Assembly (NCBI RefSeq): GCF_030052815.1
Contig: NW_026614696.1
Coordinates: 62,001 to 126,000, forward strand
DNA: 64,000 bases
Reading direction: 5' to 3'
DNA from: Hevea brasiliensis
Lineage: Eukaryota; Streptophyta; Magnoliopsida; Malpighiales; Euphorbiaceae
The notes beneath the pieces are model-generated. The model was given only the letters and a program-made list of their open reading frames with translations. It searched no databases and was not told the origin of the DNA. The translations under genes and the position numbers were made by a program. Each line of letters starts with the position of its first letter. Within the stretch, counting starts at the first letter, position 1. Below, in pieces: positions 33,484-44,938 of this stretch.

Positions 33484-34843
33484 TTTACTTTCTAGTGCTA
33501 GAAATTTGGATTCTATCGCAACACCATTCCAAGAAATTTTTATATTGAGATGGGTTTTTCATGATGACAATTTTAAGGGATTTTAAGAGAGAAAATACAA
33601 AGTTTAAGAGATTTTTTTTTTAATTTTAGGAAATATTCTTTTTTTATTTATAATAATATATGGAATCAATAAAAATTAATTAAATTAAACATATATAATT
33701 ACATAGTAATTTATAAAAATATATTTTTTATTGGTATTATATATTTTAAATTTTAATAATTTTATAAATATTTATATTCTATTTAATTAAAATATAATAT
33801 TTTAAAATTTTATAAATATTATTATAAAACATATATTTTTATATTAACTAATTATTTATTTGTATAAATGGGTTTAGATAAAATTTTTAATAGATATAGC
33901 AACAAGTAATATTTTTTGGGTATTTGATTGGATCCGATTGAACTCTATTAGAATGAGTTTAGATAGTATATAATTAAATTTGAGACAGATTCAGATTTAA
34001 TGAATAATACCCATATCTGATTTGGATTTTATGTGTTGATTATTCATTGTTTTTTTATATAATTAATTAATTATAATATATATATTTTTAATGATATGGA
34101 TAAATTTTTTTATATAACATATTCTAAATAAATAGAATTTAAGTGTTAGAGAATTATAAATTTTAAAATATAAATTAATAATAAAAGATTTTATTTATTG
34201 AGATTATTAATTAAAGTATATAAATTGAAACAGGTTCGAGTATTACAAATATTAATTATGTTCGGGTAGCGTAATTTTCATAGATGCCCTACTTGTTATC
34301 GTGCCTAATTTTTAATGCATAAAATCTGGACTTAATAAGAATATTATTTTTTAGACTTAAACTAGCCTCAAACCCAAAATGTCTTTTAACATAGTATAAT
34401 TAGATTGAATGCCCGAAAATAATTAACATATTTCATCCCTAATAGCATAATATACTTGGATGCTATCCAATTTTTATTTTATGTGAATTAAATTGTTTAA
34501 TAAATTTTTTTAATATTTAATTAATAATAATTTAATTACAATAAGCAATTTATTTATCAATTCAATTTTAATTATACATGAGATGATTCATGTCGATAAT
34601 ATAACAAGTGCAATGTTTTTATTTCTTTGCAAAAAATTTTAACTTTGCAACTTGAAAACTTCATTTGAAAAATGGAAGCTTAATGTGATACATTAAGCTT
34701 AATTAATAATAATTTAATTATAATAATCAGTTTATTAATTTTATCAATTCAATTTAAATAATACATAATAGATTGCATATCATTAGTCAATATAGCAAGT
34801 GTATTTTTTTAGTAAAGCTTTCATTAATAATAAAAAAAAAAGT
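33484..34843. other. AT-rich spacer
   Basis: About 1.4 kb of very AT-rich sequence. I see no gene, no terminal repeats and no clear element. Confidence 0.5.
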
Positions 34844-35274
34844 AATCATAATATATTGCACATCAAATGTGGAAGGTGTACGCACATCGCTTATATGAGA
34901 TGAAAGATCTTGGTAAAATTGTCATGATTTTATTAAGATGCGGAGTGTTGTCCCTGAGTGTTGGATGTGTGCATTTCTACTTTGACAAAAAAAAAAAAAA
35001 AAAAAAAAGCCACAAAGGAGACTAGGAGTAAAAAACAAAGGATGAGCTGAGTGTCTCGATTTGGTCCTAGTTGAGTCCCGCTAGTGTGTAGGGCATGCTT
35101 AGGACTGGTCCTTTAGGATTCCACATTAAATGTGGAGGGTGTATACATAGCGCTTATATGAGATGAGAGATCTTTATAAAATTACTATGGTTTTATCAAG
35201 ATGCTGAGTTCTGTCCCTGAGCATTGATTGTATGCGTTTCTACTTTAACAAAAGAAAAATCATAGTATATTGCA
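34844..35274 (+). mobile_element. SINE-like or truncated-LINE dimeric retroposon with 17-bp target duplication
   Basis: The flanks AATCATAATATATTGCA (34844-34860) and AATCATAGTATATTGCA (35258-35274) match at 16 of 17 positions. The insert contains two related units of about 125 bp, from 34865 and 35128. Each runs from AAATGTGG(A/G)(A/G)GGTGTA to TTTCTACTTT(G/A)ACAAAA. The first unit ends in a long poly(A) (34986-35008). The bases between the units are unrelated to them. Long variable target duplications and A-rich ends are the mark of LINE-machinery insertions. Confidence 0.65.
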
Positions 35275-36081
35275 TAATTAAATTTGAATCTTACCTTATT
35301 TATTATAATTAATTATGTAATTATAGTATAAAATATAAATTTTTTAAATTTTTTAAAAAGATATTTAATCTTAATTTGTAAAATTTATCTATCAGTTTGG
35401 AGAGGTCAATTTATTATGAATTTTCTTTAATAATTATAATAAAAAATATTCTCTGGTCAATTAAAGCATCCCAACATTAAGTCTCTTTTCTTAGGTGATC
35501 TTAAAGAGGCACACTCTCATATCAGATTAGTGCATTAATAGTATTTAAAGTTATAATGCTCAATTTGTCTCTATACTTATTTAATGTGTCTAATATAACT
35601 CATTTTCAACTTTTGTACCAAATTTGCCTATAATTAAGTTTAAGCTCAGTTTAGTCCTGCAATTTCAAGTGAAACTCATGCACTAGGCATGATGCTCAAT
35701 TTGCCACATGCACTTTTTGGGTATGTCTAATTTAGCCGATGTGCATATAATTAAATTAATTAATGAAATGTTATTTTATATTTTCATATAATTAGTTAAT
35801 TTCAAAATTTTAAAATTAAAAATAAAATTAATTATAAATAAATCAAATGAAAATATTATAAAAAAATATATTTTCTATATTTTCACATAATTAATTAAAA
35901 TTATTTTAAATTTACAATTTTTATATTGTGTTATTTAATAATAAAATATTATTTTATATTTTCATGTACTTAATTGAAATTAAATAAATTAAAACAAATA
36001 GTTAAATTAATTATAATTAATCAAAATCTAAAATAGAAAATAATTATTTTTATATTTTTATTGTGAGGAATATTGGCGCCA
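35275..36081. other. AT-rich spacer
   Basis: No feature recognised. Confidence 0.5.
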
Positions 36082-37422
36082 ATTTTCTTTTTCCATGAAA
36101 ATTTAACATTAGTGACAACCATATTTTCTTGTCATTGACAGTACTATTTGCAAGGGTAAAATATACTATTAGCGACGATATTTTATGTATTATAATTATT
36201 TAATATTTGATTACTTATTTGTGATGATAACAATTTTACAATAGGTAATACGTCAATTTGCAATAACATTTTACAATCATTGCTAAATAATTGTTGCAAA
36301 AAAGAATGCTTTTAAGCAATAACGAAATTTGTTTGCCCTCGCAATTATATAGTTATCATGAGGATATGTTGAAAGCTCTCGCTAGTGGTATGACATTACT
36401 TTTTCCCATCGTGTGCAAATTAACCATTAGTGATAACTGTATTTTATCATCATTACTATTTGGGTATTTGATTAGTTACTTGCGTCGAAATCTTTTTGCC
36501 CTTGCAACTAGTATTGTTATGGGGAGAATTGGTGTAAAGCTCTTGCTAATGTTATATAGCTAAATTTTCCCTCCAAGAGAAAATTTACTATTAGCAATGA
36601 TTGTATTATGTTGTCACTACTGTCAATGTATTTTTTAATGAATGTATGTGCCCTCACTAATGAGACAATTTGTGATGGTTTATTTTGGTCATCAAAATAA
36701 ATAATTCACTAAGCACAGATTTATGACAAATACAAATTACCCTCGTGAAAGCCATTGTATTTGTGACAACATTTTTTATGTCATCGCATATAATATAGGT
36801 TTTGCGAGGATATACATCAAGCTATCACTAATGTTATGGCGCCAATTTTTCCCTCTAAAATATTATTATTTGCGAGGGCAAAATATAATATTAGTAACAA
36901 AATTTTATATAATTGTAATTGATTTGATATTTGGTGACTTATTTGTGACAATAACAATTATGCCCTCACTAATAATACAATTTGCAATGATATTTTATTG
37001 TCATTGCTAATTGATTATTGCAAAAGAGGAGGTTTAAGACAATTTGCGATAGCTTCTTTTGGTCATCACAATAAATAATTCACTAAAGCACAGATTTAGG
37101 ACAAATGCAAATTACCCTCGTGAAAGCCATTTTATTTGTGACAACATTCTTTATGTCATTGCATATAATATAGGTTTTGTGAGGATATATATGAACTCAT
37201 TGCTAATATTATGGCGCTAATTTTTCCCTCCAAAATATTATTATTTGCAAGGGCAAAATATAATATTAGTGATAAAATTTTATATAATTGTGATTGTTTT
37301 GATATTTGACGACTTATTTGAGATAATAAAAATTATGCCCTCACTAATAATGTAATTTGCAATGATATTTAATGGTCATCGCTAATTGATTGTTACAAAA
37401 TATGAGGTTTTTTTTTGTAGTG
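36082..37422. repeat. Repeat array ending in a CACTA-type terminus
   Basis: The right end TTTTTTTTTGTAGTG (37408-37422) is the inverse of CACTACAAAAAAAAA. Before it lie two tandem units of about 370 bp, starting at 36664 and 37037. They share GACAATTTG(T/C)GAT, TTTTGGTCATCA, TACCCTCGTGAAAGCCATT and TTTTTCCCTC(T/C)AAAATATT. A more decayed set begins at 36082. Short motifs (GCCCTCACTAAT, ATTAG(T/C)GA) alternate in direct and inverted order. The left terminus is not found. The two ORFs of 90 and 95 codons lie within the repeats and are not genes. Confidence 0.55.
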
Positions 37423-37503
37423 ATATCTTTACTAATTAAAACAACTCTAAGTTTATCCTTTTTTCGCTTCTTATTTCTACATTCCTATCCTACAAGTTTA
37501 TAT
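37423..37503. other. Short spacer
   Basis: Target-side flank of Copia-4. No feature. Confidence 0.4.
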
Positions 37504-37632
37504 TGTAAGAGTTATTAGAAATCAAAAGCTGTGTATTGCATTGAGTGAGGTAACATATATACAAGAGTTTGTTACATACTATTACTAGTTACATGAGATG
37601 TAGATAAATACAAAATATAAATATACAAAGTA
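37504..37632 (-). mobile_element. Copia-4 3' LTR, main part
   Basis: Read on the minus strand it ends ...GATTTCTAATAACTCTTACA, the expected CA end. Its beginning (TGATAAGGCACATCA) is at 48886-48908, on the other side of Gypsy-2. AAGTA at 37628-37632 is the left target copy for Gypsy-2. Confidence 0.7.
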
Positions 37633-40600
37633 TGTAACACCCCTATTTGTATAGCCTGGTATATTTCACTGTTTCGGTGACCGGTGTCGGTCCGGACAAT
37701 TAAGCGGATTAGAACCATACTTAAGACAACTAGATAAATCATAAACACAAATAATTAATAATGTCCAATTAGTTAAGTATAAAGAAGAAAAACTGAACAT
37801 AGGAAGTTAAACGATCCGAGAGTCACAGCGATGGGTGACCGTCTCGGGAACGACTACGAAGTTGATTTAAACTCAAATTTCGAACCTTAAAATGTGACGT
37901 CGCGGTCCTTAGGATCGTTATAAACACAGTAGAAAAGAGAAAATCACGAAAAAGAACTATTAAGCCAGTCAAATAATTAGGTTAGGGAGCCGGAAGAAAT
38001 ATGGAATTAATTGCAAACCGGGATGAACCAGCGAGGGGCAATTTGGTCAATTGGCCCCGAGAGCTGACTCCTGACCTAACTGTCAAATAAAATCGGAGAA
38101 AAGAAAATTTCGGAATCGAGAATTAAATTAAAGAACTAATAGAAAAATAAATAAAAAAAAAGAAAATGGAAAAGTCAAAAGGTGATGACATCATGCATGA
38201 CCTCATGCATGATGCCATAAAAACAATACTTAATATATTTATTTAATTGGGATTTTTGGGTCTTCCATAAGGATAAAAAGAAAAAAAAAAAAGAAAAAAA
38301 AAAGAGATAAAGGTCTTCTTCAAAACGTCACTTTCCCTCTCCCTCTCATCTCCATGGAAATTCCTCCATTAAAGTTGTCTTCAAGCTTTGAAACCCTCAC
38401 TAAACCTCAACTTCTCCCATACTTGCTTCACAAAAACTTGTTTTAGTCACATAATTTCGGAATCGAGAATTAAATTAAAGAACTAATAGAAAAATAAATA
38501 AAAAAAAAGAAAATGGAAAAGTCAAAAGGTGATGACATCATGCATGACCTCATGCATGATGCCATAAAAACAATACTTAATATATTTATTTAATTGGGAT
38601 TTTTGGGTCTTCCATAAGGATAAAAACAAAACAAAAAGAAAAAAAAAAAGAGATAAAGGTCTTCTTCAAAACGTCACTTTCCCTCTCCCTCTCATCTCCA
38701 TGGAAATTCCTCCATTAAAGTTGTCTTCAAGCTTTGAAACCCTCACTTAAACCTCAACTTCTCCCATACTTGCTTCACAAAAACTTGTTTTAGTCACTTG
38801 GGAAAGAGCTTGACAACAAAAAGAAAAAGAAAGGAAGAAGTTTTGAAGAAAAAGAAATTCTACATAAAAGGATAGTAGTCAAATTTGATAATTTGAGTTT
38901 GATTCTTACAATTCTAACTTATTGAGCTTGTAAATAAACTTAAAATGGAAAGAAAATTTGTTGAGGGATTATATAGAATTTTGGACAGCTGAGGTTTGGT
39001 TGGACAATGTTTGAGCTAAACATGTTAGGAAGCTTAATTGAGTTAAGGGAGCATGTTTATAAGTGTTTAATTAGCTAAATGCAACAAATAACATGAATTA
39101 GGGTTTTGAACATTAGGGTTTAGAGACAAAAAATGTGAAGAAGTGCTAAATGATGTCTTTGACATAGTTTAAGGAAAGAAATGGTCAATTGTGACCTAAA
39201 GAGGTGTGTTAGGAGTGTTAAATTAAAAGCCAAATTCGGATTGGGTATGCACCATGACCAAAAGTCAACTTTGAGGGACTAAAAATGAAATTTTACAAGT
39301 CCAATTGGTATGAGACCAATTGGGACTGAAAATAGGCACTAAATGACACAATTTTCATTTAGGAAGCATGCCCAAAAAGTGACCAAAACCTAGTGAACAA
39401 ACTGACCAAACATGAAAATCTGTAGTATGAACAGTACACATAAACAGTAATCGTGTTTGGGTCATAACTCAAGCTAGGCAGGTCAAAATGAACTGAAATT
39501 TTATCAGTGGTTAGATGAGATATATACCTAAAACTTTCATGAAGAACACCAACCCAAATTATGCCATTAACCCAATCAAATTAGTGAGCAAAGTTGACTC
39601 ACTGAATATGCAAAACTACAGATTTGCCACATGAATAATAAAGTTTCAATGGCTATAACTCTTTCTAGAAAACTCCGATTTAAGTGATTCTTGAACCGAT
39701 GGAAATATAAGACATATTAGAACATTTCATATGAAGAAAATTAGACCAAATTATGGACTTAACTTGATCAAATTGCTGAACGAAGTTGGATCAATAAATC
39801 TGCCAGAAATAAATTCTGTAGAATGAACAGTAACTGTATTTTGGCTATAACTTGAGCTACAAAACTCCAATTGGGGTGATTCAAAAAGGAGAATAAACTT
39901 AAGACAATGGAAAACATTTTCTATGAAGAAAGTTTTGCCAAATTTCAACAATAAAGTGACCAATGGAACAGTGCAACTTAGGACTCTAAAACTGAAATTT
40001 ACCAAATTTGCCTAAAAGACTTATAATTTGAGTAAACAACCAAAACCAACATGTTTTGTGACCATAATGTGGTATGTGGGTGAAGTTGGAATTCCCATAC
40101 CTATTAAGCCTTAGAAAGTCAACAATTTGACTTGAATAATATAATGAATAGTAACCCCGAAACACAAAATTTCAAGAACGTCGAGTTTAGCACGTTAGAG
40201 CTAGGTAAAAGTAAAGCTAAATTTATTTTGGATTTATGTTAAGTTCTAGTACTGAAACATTATGAAATTGTGTGTTTCAGTTGGAAAGAATACCAGGAAA
40301 GAACCTGAGGAACCGAGTCAAGACCAAGAGGTGACTCGCTTGAGGTTTGTGCACAACTAACTCTTTTGTTATTTTTCAATTCCAAATTGATTTGAAATAA
40401 ATTTATTGTATGATTTATGATTTTTGTTGTGTTGAGAATTTTAACTTATTGAATGTAATTGTATAATTTGAATATAAATTTTCTTATGCATTTAAGGATT
40501 TATTGCATTGTTTTGAGGATTGTAAATTTTAAGTTTGATGTGTTGCCAACCTTGAGCATGAATTTATGATGATTAAATATGTTAATGATTTGTAAACACT

Positions 40601-41921
40601 TTGTAAATAGAAATTGTTTTGAATATGATTTGAAACCACAGTTGACATGACAAAATATGTTGTGAATTCTCTTTAGCTTGTCTAGTGAGATAACTCCTCC
40701 ACTTGATGGGGCGAGTTTCTTCCTCTCTGGCTTGCCAGTTGGGGAATGATGTGAATGAGTACTCATATATACTAGCTAGTCTTTGTTTCTCCCTTTTAGC
40801 CTTGGTTATTGGAAGAATGTGAAATGTCGTGGTGTATAACACGATATCTATTTGAATTTTGGGTCATGGGTTCGACTGTGTGTATTGTTGGCAACGCCCT
40901 TTAAATTATGCATGATTTGATAAATTGTGATTGAAATAAATAATTTGTCAGTGATTCAAAAATTTTTGTATTGTTTCGGAATTTAAAAGAAATGTAAATA
41001 AATAGTTACTATTTGATCAAAATGTTATTGTAATGAATAATTTACATGAATGATAATGTTGATTTCTGAAGGTCATGGATTTTGAAGAATTTAGATATTT
41101 TAAAATTCTATTTGTTATGAATTGTCAAGAATAATTTGTATTAAGTTTTAAATTATTAGTTTGTGCACCACTGAGTTCACCACTCAGCGATAGCTTTGTA
41201 TGCTGTTGCAGATATAGAGACTAGAGGAGCAGCAGATTGAGCTGTTGAGAACTGGGGAGCTACCTGCTAGAAGTTATCGGGTACAATTTTTATCCTGACT
41301 GTAAATATTCATTTTGATGTATGTATTGCACGTAATTATATGGACTTGTAAAATCGGTTTTGAGCAGTTTGTACAAAGTTTGTATAAAGTTGTAATAAAT
41401 TTAGTTTGGATTTTCTTAATGTAAATTTCTAGTATGATGAATATAAATTGTTTTGTCTCTAATGAAATATGAGTGAAACTATTTTATTTAATCTGAATGA
41501 AATGTATTGCTAATATTTTGAGGATTATTGAATTTTGAACTTTAGAAATTGATTGAAATGATTGTGGAGTTGTTGAAATGAATTGAATTTGATTGTGAAA
41601 TTGAAGTTGTTGTTGAGAAAACATTTTTAGAAGTGCTTTTTACAGGTATTTGAAGAACTGGTTTCTCAAAATACAGATAGAACTCTGTCAAAATTTTTTA
41701 TTAAATTTGAAAACTAAAATGGACCAAAAATATTAACTAGATTTACTTTTAATCATATGTTTTAAATACCTATTAGAAAATGCTCACCACTTGTTAAAAG
41801 TAAGAAAATTATTTAAAATCCCTTGTAGAGTACTTAATGAGTTATCGGTAGGTAGAGTTCGGTAGTTCATTAGGTATTCTACGGGATCATGTTATGCCTT
41901 ACAGAGGGGTAAGGTGTGACA
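37633..41921 (+). mobile_element. Gypsy-2 5' LTR
   Basis: Starts TGTAACACCCCTATTTG and ends GGTAAGGTGTGACA. It is 4289 bp, 347 bp longer than its partner. The excess equals the tandem duplication listed below. It contains three imperfect ~190-bp repeats beginning near 39463, 39653 and 39845. ORFs inside recur in the 3' LTR and are not genes. Confidence 0.92.
38106..38799 (+). repeat. 347-bp tandem duplication inside the Gypsy-2 5' LTR
   Basis: AATTTCGGAATCGAGAATTA begins at 38106 and again at 38453. The copies are nearly identical, differing mainly in A-rich runs. The 3' LTR has one copy (from about 45406). Confidence 0.92.
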
Positions 41922-41927
41922 TGTTTT

Positions 41928-41942
41928 AGTGGTATCAGAGCA
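41928..41942 (+). other. Gypsy-2 primer binding site
   Basis: AGTGGTATCAGAGCA, seven bases after the LTR end, matches the plant tRNA-Met site. Confidence 0.92.
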
Positions 41943-42119
41943 AAATTTTTGAAGTATGTTTTAACTTAAAAATTTGTGTCTTTCCTTGTTAAGTACAACT
42001 ACTCAAAGTCCATATTTGTTACATACAGTACATTTACATCATAAATATGAACTAACGGGGAGAAATCTCCTTGTGTTGGGTGTGCAGGAAATAAAAAAAA
42101 AAAATTCCTGTGAATAAAT

Positions 42120-42760
42120 ATGGATAAGAGGGATAAAATTGTAGAGCAGTCTGACACAGCTAACGTACAAAGAGAGGCCCCAGTTTCACAGAGCATTAGA
42201 GGTCCAACTGCACCAATCCCTCCTATACAAATTACTACACAAACGACCCAGCAGATGGCCATGTTCTTTCAAAGAAATGGTCGATAATCACACCAGGCCC
42301 AAGTACAAACCCAACCCCCTCAAGAACAGCATGAAAAAGAGAAAAGTGGGAAAATCTATTGGTCAAAGTTCGAGTAGTAATTTAAGAAAGAGAAAAGATT
42401 TTGAGGGACCCCGAGCTCTCAAGTATGAGAGAGGCAGATCTTCAGGGCGGAAGCAATTAAGAACCATTCGTCAAAGAACCAGAAGTTCTTACCCTATCCG
42501 TCTCTATGACGTTTGTGGGAAATTACACGGAGGTATATGCCATAGGGTCACTGGAGCCTGCTTCAATTGTGGTAGAATTAGACATTTCACCTGAGATTGT
42601 ACTAGCACACGTCGAGTTATGCCACATACTACACTAAAAGAATCATTCCGAGGTTCTAATTTTGGAGGCTCATTAATAGTCAGTAGGGGCAGAGGCAGAA
42701 GTAGAGACAACACATCAGGTAATCCTCGCACAATGGACCAACCCGAGTAGAGGAATACAC
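42120..42760 (+). pseudogene. Gypsy-2 gag remnant with zinc knuckle
   Basis: The ATG at 42120 opens a gag-like N-terminus (MDKRDKIVEQSDTANVQ, ending TTQQMAMFFQRNGR) that stops at 42285. From 42277 another frame reads a basic linker and then a CCHC knuckle, CFNCGRIRHFT-stop-DC, near 42560-42600. The TGA in the knuckle stands between His and the last Cys. The capsid region normally between these parts is deleted. Gag would form the particle and bind element RNA. Confidence 0.75.
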
Positions 42761-42777
42761 TAGAAAGAGGGAACGCC

Positions 42778-42945
42778 ATGCATCGAGGGGAAGAAGCAGA
42801 GACTTCAGATGTAGTTACCGGTATGATCTTAACTTGTGAAAGGAATAATTATGTACTATTTGATTCCGGCTCTACTTGTTTATATGCTAATGCTAAAATT
42901 ATATGTTCTACTGCTATTCCCTTGCATGGAGATAAATTTTAATGT
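42778..42945 (+). pseudogene. Gypsy-2 protease remnant
   Basis: Reads VTGMILTCERNNYVLFDSGS and TCLYANAKI. The LFDSGST motif is the aspartic protease active site of chromoviruses. It ends at a TAA near 42940 and the rest of the domain is unreadable. Confidence 0.65.
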
Positions 42946-44640
42946 GTTAGTAATTAGTCTTTTAGGATAAGAATTGCGATAATAAGCATGATTGGAATTA
43001 GTTTTGGAAAAGTTTCTAGTGAGAGCCATCTCCTAGACTATGATAAATTATAAAGTTAATTAGTAAGCCTAATTAGGTAAGGCAAGAGGACCTAAAAGTA
43101 AGTTGTAGTAATATATCTTCCCTAGATGGAAGTAAAGGTATTACTGTTGATAGATGTCAGTAAGTACCATAATCAAAATAAGTTTAAGATATTAGTGGAT
43201 TTGAAAGAAATAAAATATAGGGAAGTTTGCTCTATTGGGATGTATCGTAGTAACTATGCAATATTCTTGATGTTTGTGCTGTAAGCTGCAGATTACAGTA
43301 TTTACTTGAGATTTATTGTGTAGAGCTACGTACTACCCAATAGTACATAAGGATAAGAATAATTATAAATGATTTTCGCTTTGGTACAAATATACCAGAA
43401 TAGAGTTTTATTACTAGAACTAAGTTTGAAAATCCTAATTCGGGATTTAAAACTCTATAATTAGAATATCAAAATATCATGGTTGCAAGGTAGTGAGAGT
43501 TAAAGACTTTGTTACCCTAGCATGAATTACAGTACGCCAAGAATTATTATGGGACTAGAGATTTTAGCATGGTAAAAATTTAAAAATAACACCTATAGGG
43601 CTAAGTCATCCAGTCTCTGATATGGAGTTTATAGTTATTCTGGTATTGCAATGGATCTTTTGCTCAAAGTTTAGTAAGGAATAGTATTCTATTTGTGTAA
43701 TGGTAAGACACAAAATATAATTTTGTTTTCCTAGAAGAGACAGGATGTTATGGATGACAATTATAACTTATAAAATAGTTAAGAAATGATATTCTACAGA
43801 TAATAGTAATTCGATAGGAACTAGTTGGCCAGGTATTCTTTAGGAAGAGCACAATTTTATTGTGCGGATCATAAGAATTAGATTAGAATTCAAGCGGAAC
43901 TTTTGAATAGCATGGGAAACAGGAGAGTCCGGTAGACTCCCTTCTTAAGATTAAAGAATTGTTTATGGTTAAAAAAAAAAAAAGAGGTAATGATCGCAAA
44001 TCAGCAAAAAATAAGCTATAGAATATTGATAGATAAAAGACTTGTGGAAGTAAAAATTAGAATAGTTAGTGCGAATGTAATAAAGAAACATTATGAATAT
44101 TAGTTAAAGTGTTGACTAGAATGGTGGGAGGACCAAATCAAGTAATATTGAAGTATAATGGATTTATTAGGGACAATAAGAGGTACTAAATTACGACTCG
44201 ACAGCCAAGTTAAGAAAGAAGATAAGATTGAGGAATAAAATAATTAAAGTTAAGTTGTGGAATGAAAAGAAACAAATAGAATAGTAAGAAATGAGAAAAA
44301 ACACTAGATGAGAGTTTGCCACCAGGGCAAACGACTTACTTAAGACGCGTTATGATATCCCAAACTATTTTATCAAGAAGGAAATAAGTTAAATAAAAGC
44401 AAACAAGATAGTGCAAAATGGCACATAGGCCTTGGTCATAAATGGAGATAGTAAGATAATGGTTATGGACCTATGGCCAAGAAAGAGATGAACAGTTTAT
44501 ATATGATCCACAGGGTCATATAAAAAAAAAAAGAGAAAAAAAAGACTATAAAGAAAAATAATTGTTAAAACAACAACAAGAAAAGATTAAAATATTCTAA
44601 ACTAAACTGAAGGTTGCATCAAATGATCAAGAGATTTGAT
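42946..44640 (+). other. Gypsy-2 decayed pol region
   Basis: Expected place of RT, RNase H and integrase. I cannot read any catalytic motif, and all frames are broken by frequent stops. Length is well below a full pol, so large deletions are likely. Confidence 0.5.
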
Positions 44641-44938
44641 AAGAAAAGAGTAAAACTAAGTTCTCCCCCATAGGATCATACGAGGTCCTAGAAAGAGTGG
44701 ATCCACTAGCACACAGATTTGCTTACCTCTAAAATTGAAATGAAATTAAATCTAACTTATGATAGAAGCTCATAAGAAACTTGGCACACGAGGTAAGCAA
44801 TTGATGAGTAAATAGTATTGGTTAAAGTGCTACAGACCATTATTCCAATTATGAAGCTACGCAAAAATGTGAGAAAAACACGAGAAAACAATATGTATGA
44901 CTATTTGAGGACAGATAGTGAACACAAGGGGGGAGAAT
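44641..44938 (+). pseudogene. Gypsy-2 integrase tail and polypurine tract
   Basis: Near 44660 the frame reads SPIGSYEVLERVDPLAHRFA, the GPY-like end of chromoviral integrase. It then breaks. CAAGGGGGGAGAAT at 44925-44938 is the polypurine tract and ends at the 3' LTR. Confidence 0.65.

Noticed and set aside
36291..37010. Two ORFs of 90 and 95 codons
   Set aside because: They fall within the repeat units of the array and are not conserved between units.
40500..40842. Minus-strand ORFs repeated almost exactly at 47457-47799
   Set aside because: They recur only because both lie in the two LTRs of Gypsy-2. There is no protein motif.
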